The notes below the pieces were generated by a model, which had not been told where the DNA came from, ran no database searches, and worked only from the letters and a program-made list of their open reading frames with translations. DNA of 64,000 nt from Neonectria sp. B-13. Its lineage: Eukaryota; Ascomycota; Sordariomycetes; Hypocreales; Nectriaceae. Within the stretch, counting starts at the first letter, position 1. Every line of letters begins with the position of its first letter. Both the position numbers and the translations under genes were made by a program. This document shows, piece by piece, positions 11,419-24,221 of this stretch. The DNA is taken from positions 930,001 through 994,000 of the forward strand of contig NOKP01000003.1 in assembly GCA_002682825.1 (NCBI GenBank). Direction: 5' to 3'.

Positions 11419-13017
11419 ATTCTTCTATTTCTATACTTACCCTAGATTATTAGTATATCTTAAAAGATAAATAAAAGAAAGAAAACTTATAGTATAGCCT
11501 AGTGCTCTATAGCTATTAAGCACTTATTAAGGATATAATTAAAGACTATTAACTATATAACCCTTATATAGACTAAGTCTATAAAGACCTTAGATAAACT
11601 CCTTAATAAATAGTAAAAAGAGAATACTAATAATAAATTAAATATACTTCTACTTACTAAACCTAAATCAAAGAACTTATAACTAATAGTTAAACCCTTA
11701 TTATAGCCTTTATAAAACTTACTAAAAGCTACCTTAGACTTCTAATACTTAGATTAATAGATTTCTTATAAAGAGACCTTTTATAGGATAGTATAATAAT
11801 CTCCCTAAGATTGCTTAAAAAGCCCCTAAGACTTTAGACTAACCTTATATTATATAAAGTTCTAAGACTATTTAATAAACAACTATTAATTAATTAATAA
11901 AAATATAATAGTATAAATCCTCTTATAAACTATAGTAATTCAGTAGAAAGCTATAGATTATTAATTTAAGTAGTAAATAATTATAATAAAGAAATAATAA
12001 ATATTCCTTATTAAATAGCTAATATAATAGTAAGGAAAATAAGTATTAAAGGAATATAAATACTCTTTTTACTATATATATACTACTCTCTAGAGTAATA
12101 CTATAAGTATAAAAATAGAAGATTAAATTAAAACAATCTAAAATAGTAATAGTATATAAATAACTACTATAAAGACTTAAAAGATTAATTAGGCTATAAT
12201 TAAGCTATATACTAGCTTATAGACTAATTAGTAAGTATATACTATAGGTTTACTAAACTTAACCTAAAAGGACTTTACTATCTTTCTCTAATAATAGTAT
12301 ATAGATTTAGTATAAAAGAAAATTAAGCTATAGAATAGTTTCTTAAGCCTTTAATAACTCCTTAAATAGTTACTAATAGATTACTTTAATATATAGTAAA
12401 CTAACTATATTACTCTTAATATAAAGAATATTAATAATAATAAAGTCTTTATATACTAATACTACTTTAGACTTTATCTAAGATTATAAAAAGAATTATA
12501 CTAAATAAATAGTATAATTAAAAGAGCTTAAGAGCTAATATAAAAAGCCTAATACTAATAGTAAACCTTAGTCTAATATACTATTAACTATTAGTTAAAT
12601 AATAATTAACTAACTATAATAGAACCCTTAAAGGAACCTTAGGTAAGCCTTTTACTATAAATAATACTATAAGGAGTATTAGCTATAAAAAAAGAAAGGC
12701 TAAAAAGAACCTAATTCTTCCTAAGGATTATTTACTTCTACTATAAAAAGGAAGAATACTATATAGAATCCTACCTAAAGAAACCAATAGAAAAACTACC
12801 TATTAAATATATATTAAGCAATAATACAATATAGAATACTTAGCTAACTATAATTATACAATCTATTTATACTACTATTAACTAATTAATATAATTATAA
12901 AATATATATTAGGATAATATAAACTCTTTAGATTATAATAAATAAATAGGTAAAAGGATAATAAATATATACTAAATAGACTATATAAGAAATAAAGAGA
13001 GAATTATTAAAGAAAAG

Positions 13018-13276
13018 TCCTTTATAAATAAGGTAGGAACCTAAAAGTCCTCTATAAATAAGGCAGGAATCTAAAAGCCCTCTATAAATAAGGTAGGAAC
13101 CTAAAAGTCCTTTATAAATAAGGTAGAAACCTAAAAGCTCTCTATAAATAAGGTAGGAACCTAATAAGACCTCTATAAATAAGGCAGAATACTAAAAGGT
13201 CTCTATAAACAAGGTAAGGATCCTATAAGCTCTCTATAAATAAGGCAATAAAACCTCTATAAATAAGGCAAGATAG
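13018..13276 (+). repeat. ~30-bp minisatellite, about nine copies
   Basis: Degenerate tandem units built on CTCTATAAATAAGGTAGGAA plus a ~10-base variable part (CTAAAAGTC and similar). Units of the same family recur at 23252-23330 on the far side of the inner retrotransposon, so the array is part of the outer element. Confidence 0.85.
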
Positions 13277-13489
13277 TTCCTACCTTAAGGGCTCTATTGT
13301 TTCTTAAGCTAGGGATAATATTCTTTGTCTTACTGAATGCTTATTGAGTAAACAGTAAGTACTCTATAGGAACCTAACTACTCTAAGATATTTAGAATAG
13401 ACCTAATAGTAACTAGGGTTATTAATCTAGAATAGTATATTCTATATCTTCTATAAGATATACCTTAGAAGATAAATATAGTCTAAGAT

Positions 13490-13685
13490 TATAAAGGTTG
13501 GTTTAACCAAGGTAAGATATTAGGCTTAAAGGGTAAGTATTAATATATTATAAGACTTTAACTTTGCAAGCAGTCAGAGATCGCTTACTAAGGACTCTAT
13601 ATAGTCCTTATAGGGCTAGGCCCCTAGCTATAGTAGCTATAATAGCTTTACTCTAAGGTTGACTATATAGGTCTATCCTCTTACA
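13490..13685 (-). repeat. 3' LTR (196 bp) of the inner retrotransposon
   Basis: On the minus strand it starts TGTAAGAGGATAGACC, directly after the polypurine tract at 13686-13700. It matches 22960-23155 with scattered transitions. Confidence 0.85.
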
Positions 13686-13700
13686 ATTATCCCCCTCTTT
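13686..13700 (-). other. Polypurine tract of the inner retrotransposon
   Basis: AAAGAGGGGGATAAT on the minus strand abuts the LTR. This is the plus-strand primer site expected at the inner edge of a 3' LTR, and it is G-rich in an otherwise AT-converted element. Confidence 0.7.
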
Positions 13701-16700
13701 AAATAGCTAATCTCTAGTCATTATTATTATATAACTTAGTATATTATAGAGTCTTAATTACTATAGTTATAGTAAGAGTAGCCTATTTAGTATACTATTA
13801 GTAAATAGTAAGGTAAGACTATTCTAACCTATAGTTTAGTATTATTTACCTAGCTTATTTATTTCCCTTATAGGTTTTTTCTTTTTATTACTTTATTACT
13901 TTCTTTCTTTTATATTAATACCTATAATTCTTTAAGTATTCTATGTTCTATTATTACTATTTCCCTATTCTATCTTAGTACTTCTATTCTTAGCCTCTCT
14001 AGATTCTATCTTATTTTTACCTATTTATTAAGCTCTTACTATTATTATTATAATATTTATCTTTCTTTGAATAAGATAGATACTAAGCTAGTACTAAACT
14101 AATAATATAGAATTTACTATATAACTTCCTAGCTAAATGCCCTATTTTTATTACTTTACCTAGAAATATAATTCTTTAGTTCTTTATTATTCTATTAAAA
14201 GTTTAAAGAATTAGTATATAATCTATAAATAGACTAATAAAAAAATATAATATAATATATTCTATATATAATTATTATATATTTACTAACTAACTTTTAA
14301 TAGATCCTCTTAGAATTACTTAGTATTATCTAATAATATTAAAATGCTTTATACTTAAAGTACTTATAGGATAATCCTAAAAGCTTTTATTCTATAGGAA
14401 TAGAAAATCCTACTCTTTTAGCCTTAAGTCATTAGTATCTAGAGTATACTATATATAATACTACTTCTGCTTAATATAATATTTAATTATTTCTTAAAGA
14501 CTTAGTAGTTATTTAGTGAAAGTAGTAAGATAATATTACTATAATAGCTACTCTATAGATATAGAATACTACTTTAATATAGGAAATAATAGTACTTAAC
14601 TTCTAACTTTAAATAGGTATTTACTTATTATACATTCAATAGACCTTTACTAATCTTTTCCTAATACTACCTTATTATACCTATTAGCCCTAATAAACTT
14701 ATATAGCTCTTAAAAGCTATTTAACCTTTTTATATCTAGGATAATAGCATTATATATAGCTTATAACTAGTACTTACTTATTTTATAATTATTAAGACTA
14801 TTAAGGATCTTTCTATTAAGAAGGAAAGTATTCTTAGAAAGTAATCTATAACTATAAGTACTAGTACTCTTACTTTAGTTAATATAATATATAAGGAGTA
14901 TATACCTATTCCTCTTTATTCTATCTTATTCTATAGAAGTATTCCTACTTATTATAGAGTAAGTATTAGCTTTATATTATATTATATAGATATCTTAATT
15001 ATTAAAATACTTATATAGTCCTTTAACTTATTTCTTTTAATCTTTACTTCTTATAATCTTATTCCTCCTTCTTAGGAAGTAATTAAAGAGCTTTTACCTC
15101 TTATATATAAGTCTTCTTAATAGGTTAAAAAGTATAAAAGTAAGAATAAAGGAAAAAGTAAGACTATAGCTAAAGAGATTATTATTCTCTTTAAGTCTAT
15201 TAATAAGCTCTTAATAGACCTTCTATATAGTTCTATCTATTTTACCTTTAATTCTAAGTATAAGACTTTCTCTTCTTTAACTAAGAAGGTTAAAACTTTC
15301 TATTTCTTAGTATAGACTCTTAATTCTTTATAATACTATACTTATATTAGTCTTACTTAGTATTTTCTAAGTATTTACTAAAATAGTCCTAATTATCCTA
15401 CTAGTAGTAGTTTTAAGTTTTTTACTATTTAAAACTTATATATTTTCTAGGTTCTTATAAGGGATCTTATATTATTTTTAAACTCTTTATAGTAATAGTT
15501 TAATATAGGTTTTAAAGCTAGTAAGAGAGCTTAGTCTTTAGATAAGTATAAGGTTTTTAGTAAAATAATATTAAGATAATAATCCCTTATTATACCTTTA
15601 GTACTAATAATAATAGATTTACTTATTATTCTACTTTCTATATATCTATCTTTATTACTTATAATATTACTAAAGGATCTTTAAGGTATTTTCTAAGTAT
15701 TATTCTAGCTCCTAAGTATTATATTCTACTAACTAGTCTATCTATTTAACTTAATAGAAATTTTATCCTATCTTTTCTTTATAACTTATAATATCCTTTA
15801 CTTTCTATTTATTCTTCTCCTCTTTAAGCTCTAGTAAGATTAGTAAGCCTTTAGCTACTACTTAGTTATTACTTAACTATAGCTCTAAAAGAGTAATAAA
15901 AAACATATTATATATTCTTTAGTATTACTTTAAGAGGTATATATAGTAGGTCTATTTTCCTATTCTTTTTATAATAGCTATTTTAATGAATTTAAGAGCT
16001 AGCTTTTAGTGTTTAAAGTAGAAGTTTCTTATTAATAGTCCTATAATCTATTCTTTATAGTATTCTTAGAGCTTATATTATTAGTTATAGTATTTTGCTT
16101 AAGATTTTACTACTTTCTATTAATATTTTAAGGCTTTAATATATATTTACTAAAAGGTTATAATATATTCTTATACTCTTTATACTTTTAACTTTATATA
16201 TTCTAGTATATACTCTATTAGTCTAAGGTAATATTTATATAGAGCTTATATTAATAATATTTTAATAATACTATAAGTACTATTATTATATATAAATTCT
16301 ACTTTTAGTAGCTATATAGCCTATTATTATAAAGAGTCTTTAGTATATAGTTAAAAGTACTTCTTTAGTACTTAGTTTATTCTCTCTATTTATCTATCTA
16401 TCTATAGATAATATATAGTAAATAGTTAATAATAGATTACTCTTTCTTTTATTAGATTCTTTTAGAATTAGCTAATAAAAAGCTTATTTTAATTGCTTAT
16501 AATGCCTTTTAGTACTTTAAACTTATATTCTATATATTTATATAAGATCTATACTATCTATACTATATTAAGTATCTTCTTTATTAGAAGGAATATTATA
16601 TACTTTATTATATAATAGATAATAATAAGGATTATATTATATTCCTTACTATCTACTTAAGTACTATTTAATAAGCCTATAATAAAGTCTAAGCTAATTT

Positions 16701-16749
16701 CTTAGAATAAGTATACTAATAGTAGTAGTAATTATAATTAGTTAATGTA

Positions 16750-16792
16750 CACAATAAGCGAGCGCCTAAAACAAGCGAACGCCCAATTTTTC
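16750..16792 (+). repeat. Left 43-bp terminal inverted repeat of the pogo-type element
   Basis: Identical, in reverse complement, to 18557-18599. Full identity indicates a recent insertion. Confidence 0.95.
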
Positions 16793-16850
16793 ACTACCTA
16801 TATTACAGATTCTTCAGTAAAATTACAATAAACTATCTAATCAATTAAAA

Positions 16851-18506
16851 CTAATCGGTATACTCCTCTCCAGATGTCTCTATAACAATCTGGCATGTTC
16901 TTGCATTATGACCGGTCTTGCCGCATGTTCTACAATGCCTTTCCTTCGGTTGCGCTGACCCTCCCTGACCACGACTTCTCGACGATTCGGCTACCAGCTG
17001 CATATCAACATCCTTCTGATCAATTGCTTCCCTTCCCTCATCTAGAGTCATCTTCCCTCCATTATGTAGGCGTGTCCTTTTTGCTCTGCGCCGCCTACTA
17101 AGGGTCTCATTCGCCTATCGAAGACTTTGGTTCTCAGACTTCAATAGTGCCATGTGATGCATTATTGCCTTCGTTCCCTTAGAAAAAGACTCAATTGCTT
17201 CAAAAATAGATGTCGGAGAGCTGCTCTGGTGCCTCTCAACTCGTCTTTTTAGGAATTCAGACTGAGAGCTAGCCTCTAGGACAGTCTTTGGAGTCTTTGA
17301 GACCCAAGGGCCCAGAAGGCTAGCCTCATCTTCGACGGGTGTTGGAGTCCGTAGCTGTACATCAAGCTTCGAAAGCACATTTTCTGGATCTAGAGGAACA
17401 AGCCCAGCTCCTCTGAAACCTCCCTGGATATTGCTTTTCGTCATTGTGGCTTGAAAGGCGGCGTAAAAGGCCGGAAAGAACTCAGTCTTTGAAACGTGAG
17501 TTATAGAGCATCTGATCAAATGCTCTATTTGCCGACCGTAGGTGTGTTTGAGCGGCCCAAAGCACCCAACATCAAGAGGCTGGAGTAGATGAGACGAATG
17601 AGGCGGCATACAGAGCATAACGATGTTGTTATCCTTACAGTATGTCTCAAACTTGGTCGAGTGGTGGCTTTCGTGCCCATCGAGGATCAGAAGGCGATAG
17701 CGACCATTTGATCAGGTCTTTGTATGTTGATCGAAGTGCTTGAGCCACTCAAGACCCGTCTCATTGTCGGTCCAGCCATTTTTGGTCGTTGCAATAGCCC
17801 AATCGCCCAGGAGGTTGCTTTCTTGGTACCAGTTGGCGAGGTGATATTAGCCTGCAACTACAATAAATGGCTAGATTGCCCAGCCTTCCGCATTAATGGC
17901 CTAGATGACTGTAACCCATTCCCGGTTTCCAGGCTGGACTGATTTCCATCTTCCACGCCTTTCTACGCCCATAACAACCATACTGCTTACGATCATACCC
18001 ATTAAAAAGCCAGTCTCATCAAAGTTATAGATATCAGCCAGGGTGATACCATATTTCGTGATTATATTCTCCACGAGCAAGAACCACTTGCGAATAGTAG
18101 CCGGCTCTTCGCATTTAGCTCTCTGATAATCGTATTTACGATTAAAACGCATTGTAAGCTCTGGTTGTCACTTGACGAAGTTAGAAGCCCAGCGCTTACC
18201 AACAGGTGATGCGTCACAGTCAGCAAGCAGTCGGTTGGCCATTTCTTCCACATCACAAAGTCGCGGGGGAAATCCTCGGGAATCTAGGTCAAGGATATAC
18301 TCAACAAGAGTCTGTTCCTCTAGATCAGATAGTTTACGCGAATTGGCCATAATATCGCGTCGCGAAGGGATGCCATCGCGTCGGCGTCGTAGAGTACGAT
18401 GAGAGACCTTGAAGATCTCTGAAGCGCGATAGGGACTTAATTGAGGGTCTTTCTTAAGGGCTTCAAGGGCAAGATTGATATTTGCCTCATTAATTAATAA
18501 TGGCAT
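16851..18506 (-). pseudogene. pogo/Fot-type DDE transposase with six in-frame stops
   Basis: A single frame runs from the ATG at 18506 to the stop at 16851-16853 (551 codons) with no frameshift. It is broken by six stops, at 18168-18170, 17901-17903, 17871-17873, 17847-17849, 17712-17714 and 17115-17117. Order of parts: an N-terminal helix-turn-helix (ASEIFKVSHRTLRRR) with a CENPB-type DNA-binding region; the catalytic DDE core with [21 protein letters not shown] and [20 protein letters not shown]; and a C-terminal CCHC zinc knuckle (CRTCGKTGHNARTC). Every stop is TGA, TAG or TAA in a context where CGA, CAG or CAA fits the family, so all can be explained by single C-to-T changes. It cannot make a full transposase as it stands. 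Confidence 0.9.
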
Positions 18507-18556
18507 GGTCTGTGGTAGAGGAAATTTAGTTGAAAGATAGAAAATGGTGGTTGGGA

Positions 18557-18599
18557 GAAAAATTGGGCGTTCGCTTGTTTTAGGCGCTCGCTTATTGTG
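18557..18599 (-). repeat. Right 43-bp terminal inverted repeat of the pogo-type element
   Basis: Exact reverse complement of 16750-16792, followed by the TA target duplicate at 18600-18601. Confidence 0.95.
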
Positions 18600-21500
18600 T
18601 ATGTTATAAGGTTTATGCCTTAATGTATATATACTTTAGTATTACTAATACTTTTAAGTATAATCCTTTATATTCTTAGAAATCTAGTTTTAATAGAACT
18701 TATATATAATAAGCTCTAAAGTCTTAATAGCTCTTATATATTCTAACTATAGATTATTATAGTATTAGTAAAGGATCTTTTATCTTATTATATATTAATC
18801 TAGGATTATTAACCTTCCTTTAAAGAAAAGAGTACTTTATATATTATAATAGTAATATCCCTAGTTCTTAGCTACTTTCTGAACCTTTACTAACTATTAT
18901 TAATAGAACTAATCTTTAGCTTATAATCTTTAGACTAAGTCTTTTAACTTATAGAATAATTATAAGAAAAATACTATTTTACCTTTTATAAGTTCTTTTA
19001 TAATAAGGCATAGGATATATTACTTTAAAATAATAATCTTAGCTTTAATTAAGTCCTTATAGTATTATAAAGAGGCTAGCTCTTATTAAGCAGTTTCTAA
19101 CTATTTAGTAGTTATACTTATAGTCTATCTAGTGTATATAATAACTATAGAAATAAACATTAGGTCTAATATTATATTAAGAGGTCTATTAGCCTAAGGC
19201 TAACTGAAAAGAGAGAAGTCTTTTTAGGGCTTCTTATCTATTAAGTTTGCTTTTATAGCCTATATAAATGCCTTAGTAGTTTTATTCTTATCTAATAAGT
19301 TCTTAATTATTTAATAGACTTTTAATATTAATACCTTAATTAGGTTAAGTTTCTTAGCTAATATAGAAAGTATATCCTTATATACTATCTCTCCTACTAT
19401 ATAGTCTAAATGCCTTAATAGCCTATTAGTTAGATTAGTAGCTTCTAGTTAGTACTATATTTTGAAATTAAAAGGGGCTAATTAATATACCTATCTAATA
19501 AGCCTTCCCTAAAGGTCCTATATAGAGGCTTAAACTATACCTATTAGGGCTATATAATCCATTAGTAGTATGAATTTCTTACTTAATCCTAGGAAGTAGT
19601 AACTTTAGTACTCTAAGCTCTTAATAATAGCTAGCAGTTCCTACTAGCCTATAGCCTAATGTTATTCTATCTCTAAGAGCTTTTATAACTAGTAGGTAAT
19701 AGGTCTCTACTACCTATTTATTAGTTAGGATAGAATGCTTAATACTGCTTTAGCTAAGGTATTAGTCTTAATCCTTAAGTAGAGTTTTAGATTTTAGTAT
19801 TAAAGAATAATTATAGAGTAAAAGGTATCCTTTAGTTCTTAAAGAGCCTTATCCTATTCCTTTATTCAATAGAATTTACCTATCTTATAACCTTTCTAGC
19901 TACCTTTTAGTATTATAATAAATAGCTCTATAATCTTAGAGTACTTAAGTATAAACTTTTAATAGAAATTATAGAATCCTAAAATAACTTAAATATTCTT
20001 AAAGTTCTTAGATATTAGCTATTTAATAACTACTTAGACTTTCTTTAGGTCTATCTTAATCCTTTCTTAGGTAATAATATACTTAAGAAATTTAACCTCT
20101 TATTAATAAAATATATACTTAAATAGCTTAATATATAGTTAGAAACTTTATAGTCTTTAAAAGACTTCTTTTATATTCTTAATATATTAGTCTCTATCTT
20201 AAGAGTAGATTATAATATTATCTAAGTATATAATATAGATTATATTTAATAGTCTAATAAGTACTTAGTAAATATATACTTAGAATATTACTAGAGTATT
20301 AATTAATCTAAATAGTATAATTATATACTAAAAATACCTATAGTATATTTAGAATATAGTCTTTCAGTAATTATTAAGCTTAATATAGATTTAATAGTAG
20401 ATATCTTAGAGGTTAATCTTTATAATCTACTTAGCTCTTATAAGATAGTCTAATAAGTCCTTAATTAATAGTAAGGAGTAATAATTCTTAATTATAATTA
20501 TATTAAGACCTTAATAGTCTATATATAGCCTTAGTATATTATCCTTCTTAAGAATAAAGAGTATTAAGGCTTTAGCTTTACTAATGGATTATTCTATCTA
20601 ACTGCTCTAAAGGTATTCCTTAATATATTCTCTTAGGACCTTACTTTATTTCCTATTAGTAGGGTATAATAGTCTATATAAAGGTTTCTTTTCTTTCTAA
20701 AGGTTAATAGTATACTTTACCCTCTTTAGAACTGGGAAGTCCTTGACTACTAGCTTACTAAAGGCATTACTTATCTCTTTAAGCTCTAGGGAAAGGGTTC
20801 CTAGTTTATTCCTTATATTCTTATTTAGTATATCTATTAGCTACTTATCTAGTAATAGTATATTATAAATATATATTATAAAAGCTTTCTTATTATTCTT
20901 AATTAGCTCTTTTATAAAGGTCTTTAGATCTACTAGAATAATTAACTTATAGTTCTATAAGTATATATAAGTACTAATTAGTATATCTTTCTTACTTATT
21001 AAGTCTAATAATAGAAAGAGATTATTAGTCTTAGTAGGGTATTATACTTTAGTAAATAATTACTAAATCTTCTAAGGGTATCCTTAGGAATCAATTAGAA
21101 AGAATATTAACTAATAGACCTATAGTATAAAGATAGTAGTTTTATTAAAGCTAATAAGGCTTAATACCTTTTAGTCCTTTAGTACTTTAAGGCCTAATTC
21201 TTTAACTAGCTTTATACTAATAATATTAACCTAAGTATAAATATTTATATCTACTTAGACTATTTGCTCTTTGTATATTTAGAGGATAATTACTTAGCTT
21301 TAAATAATTTATCTAATAGGTATTATCCTTAGCTTTAGTACTAAGGTTTTAAAGGTAACTCTAATGTCTACTTATTTCCTAATAAATCTATATCCTTAAT
21401 ATAGCTATTAACTAATTGTATTTAAACTTTCTTCTTAAAGTAGCTTCCTTTAGTACTTTAGCTTTATAATCATTAAAGAAGCTTATAATCTATAAATATA

Positions 21501-22959
21501 TATCTTATTTTATTATAGTTATAACACTTAATGTTAAATAGGGAACTTCTATTATATATTTAATAATCTTATAGTCTCTAGGTAGTAGAAGTATTCCTAG
21601 GGTATAATAGTTTAAGGCTCTATAAGCTATCTTTATTCAATAAGAAGCTATAGTATCTAAACTACTTATCTTAGTCCTAATGGTTTAATATTGCCTTTCT
21701 AGGTCCCTCCTACTCCTTATACAAAATGTTATACTTATAGCTATTATTCTATATAGGCTTATTATTATAATATATATATAGCTATAATCTCTTAGCCTTA
21801 TTTATTATATCTTAGAGATTAATAAGATCTACTTTTAGATAGTTTATCTCTCTATAGAAGGGTTTCTTTAGGCTATAGTAGTACTAGTATACTAGATTAG
21901 GTTAGTTTTCCTAATCTTCTATTCCTAGTAAAGTATATATAGTAAGCTAAGTACTAAAATAGCTTATTAGTAACTAGTTATTACTCTATTAGAGCTTTAG
22001 TAGTTTATTATATAACTATTAGTCTTATAGTAATAAGTTTATATATCTTTTATAAATAAAGTTAAGAAAATCATTCTAAGAAGGTTCTATAAGATTCCCT
22101 ATATAATTATACTATTATATCTATAATAGATAGCTAAACTTTATTATAAACTATTTAATCTTTTAAGCATTTAAGTAGTCTACTTAAAGGCTATTCCTTA
22201 CTTTAATTATATAAATCTAATTATTAATCTAAACTCTTATAGTATTATCCTATAAGAGTTAGTAGTTATATACAGAAGGTTTATTCTAGTCCCTTTTAAG
22301 TATAATAGTTACTAGTTATTTAATAAGTTATCTTATAAATTCTATTTATTAAGCTATTTACTATATAAACATTCTAATGACTACTTATAGCTTAGATTCC
22401 TCTTAGTCTTAGCTTTATTATAGATAGGATTCTAAATATTCTCTATATAATTACTATTAACTATAGTTATTTAACTCTTATAATACCTCTTAGTATAATT
22501 ATTAAGATTCTAAGTATTCTCTATATAATCATAGAATATTTAAATAGCCTTAGTATTTATTATACATTAAGGACTAATTCTAATATTAAAAGCTATTATT
22601 ATAAATATTAGGAGTCTTACTTTTAGATAGATAGCAATCTATAGCTTTTAGTAGTATAAAACTCCCTAAAAAGGGATAGATTTTTATAGCTTCTACTAAT
22701 ACAGCTAGGGATAGTACTTCCCAGTCATTCACTGTTTTTTCTGTAATTAGTTATTCTACTGATTGAAGGGTATCTTATCCTAGCTCCTCTAGGACTATAG
22801 CTTATATTACTTCCTTGATTATTAATTCCCCTTATAAGGGATTTTCTACTAGTTAGAGAGCAGTTAGCAGTTGTATTATCTACGCTAGAGTTAGTTATAG
22901 ATTCTTCATTGCTATAATATTCATACTAATCACCTAGGTAGGTATAGAAGTTAAAGAAT

Positions 22960-23155
22960 TGTAAAGGTTGGTTTAACTAGAGTAAGATATTAGGCTTAAA
23001 GAGTAGATATTAGTATATTATAAGACTTTAACTTTATAAGCAGTTAGAGATTACTCACTAAGGACTCTATATAGTCCTTATAGGGCTAAGCCCCTAGCTA
23101 TAATAGCTATAGTAGCTTTACTCTAAGGTTAGCTATATAGATTCATTCTCTTATA
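22960..23155 (-). repeat. 5' LTR (196 bp) of the inner retrotransposon
   Basis: Direct partner of 13490-13685. The minus-strand end ...AACCTTTACA is followed by ATTCTTTAACTTCTATACC, the primer-binding-site position (tRNA not identifiable after RIP). Confidence 0.85.
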
Positions 23156-23251
23156 AAGATATAGAAGGTTCTTATTAAGAGTTATAACTTAATAAGAGCT
23201 TAATAAATAGCTAGAGTATATTAAAGATACTAATGTATAATATAGAAGAAA

Positions 23252-23330
23252 AAGTCCTCTATAAATAAGATAGAATTAATAAAGCCTTCTATAAATAAGA
23301 TAGGATTAATAAACCCTTTATAAATAAGAT
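23252..23330 (+). repeat. Three further units of the ~30-bp minisatellite
   Basis: Units on CTATAAATAAGATAGGATTAATAAA, the same family as 13018-13276. They lie just right of the inner element and so belong to the outer element's interior. Confidence 0.75.
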
Positions 23331-23620
23331 AAAGAATAATAATAATTATTAATAAATCAAATCCTAAGACTTTAGAATAAAGCCCTAAAGAGAGAGAAAT
23401 AATAATAGAAAATAAATAAATAAATAAATAAAGAAAATTATAATAAATATATACTAAGTATATACTAAGCATTCTATAAAGGATACAAAGGAAAAAAGAT
23501 AAGATTGCTACTTCTAAATAGGCTATTATTACTCTTTTTCTTACTAGGTTTTAATAAGAGTAATAGAATAGTAAGAACTCTATAAGCTTTAGGATAAAGC
23601 TTTAGAAAGAGAGGAATAAT

Positions 23621-23803
23621 TATAAGGAGATAAGCTAAGGGCTCTAAAGGGTTCTTACTAAGCTAGGTTATATAACTTAGCCTTTAGCCTAAGACCTATA
23701 TTAGAACTATTTAGCAAGCTCTTAAAAGATACTTATTAAGTAGAAGTCTTAATATACCTTAACTTTTACCTTCTAATTTACCCTATATATACTAACTCTT
23801 ATA
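23621..23803 (+). repeat. Right LTR (183 bp) of the outer element
   Basis: Begins TATAAGGAGATAAGC and ends CTCTTATA. It pairs with 11236-11418 and is followed by the target duplicate TAATT. Confidence 0.8.
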
Positions 23804-23852
23804 TAATTTACCTTTTATATTAAGAATAAAATATATATATAAAGATTAAAAA

Positions 23853-24221
23853 TGTTATAACCTAGGTTAGGACTAAGCAGTTATAACCAGTAGAACTATA
23901 ATATACCTACTTTTTCTCTCTAACTATAGAAGGACTATAACTTATAAGAATAATATTACTCTAAGAGTAATAGTACTTTAGGACTAATATATTTCTAGAC
24001 ATTATTGCTCTATATTATATATATATACATTCATTTAGCCCCTTAGATAAAGAGCCTTAAGCTTTTTAGCTATTAATACTCCTACTTAATTATATAATAA
24101 CTTACCTTTATATATTACTATTATAACCTATATTACTTACTATAATATCCTAATCCACTCAATCATTAAACTATACACCTTAGACCTATTCTATACTCTT
24201 AGGTTAGACTTAACTATTATA
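23853..24221 (+). repeat. LTR of the TGTCACGG-type family, RIP-mutated copy
   Basis: Starts TGTTATAACCTAGGTTAGG, the fully transition-converted form of the TGTCACGGCCCGGGTTGGG start seen on the minus strand at 3447. It aligns with that copy to about 24221. Whether it is solo or part of an element cannot be decided. Confidence 0.6.

Larger units (their letters stand above)
16750..18599 (-). mobile_element. pogo/Fot-type DNA transposon (1,850 bp)
   Basis: The ends are perfect 43-bp terminal inverted repeats (16750-16792 and 18557-18599; CACAATAAGCGAGCGCC... outermost). TA is duplicated at 16748-16749 and 18600-18601, as in Tc1/mariner-superfamily insertion. The composition is GC-normal and CpG-containing, unlike the AT-rich retrotransposon it sits in, so this is the youngest layer of the nest. 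It contains one transposase frame on the minus strand, now interrupted by stops. Confidence 0.93.
13490..23155 (-). mobile_element. Inner full-length LTR retrotransposon, 196-bp LTRs, minus strand
   Basis: LTRs at 13490-13685 and 22960-23155 have identical length and are closely similar. The element is flanked by AAGAT on both sides (13485-13489 and 23156-23160). On the minus strand a polypurine tract (AAAGAGGGGGATAAT) directly precedes the 3' LTR, which fixes the orientation. The span is 9,666 bp. Removing the pogo insertion with one TA leaves about 7.8 kb, a normal size for a gag-pol element. Coding capacity is destroyed by RIP, so Ty3 or Ty1 type cannot be read from protein motifs. Confidence 0.85.
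11236..23803 (+). mobile_element. Outer LTR element with 183-bp LTRs, interrupted by a second LTR element
   Basis: Left LTR 11236-11418 and right LTR 23621-23803 are equal in length and closely similar. They are flanked by the same five bases TAATT (11231-11235 and 23804-23808), the expected target duplication. A purine-rich run ending AGAAAGAGAGGAATAAT lies just before the right LTR, so the element is read on the plus strand. Without the inner insertion (13490-23155 plus one AAGAT) it is only about 2.9 kb, too short for gag plus pol, so it was either non-autonomous or deleted. No coding capacity survives RIP. It carries a ~30-bp minisatellite. Confidence 0.8.

Noticed and set aside
13018..13276. 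CRISPR-like array
   Set aside because: Eukaryotic context. Units are degenerate and continuous, with no constant repeat alternating with unique spacers. It is a minisatellite.
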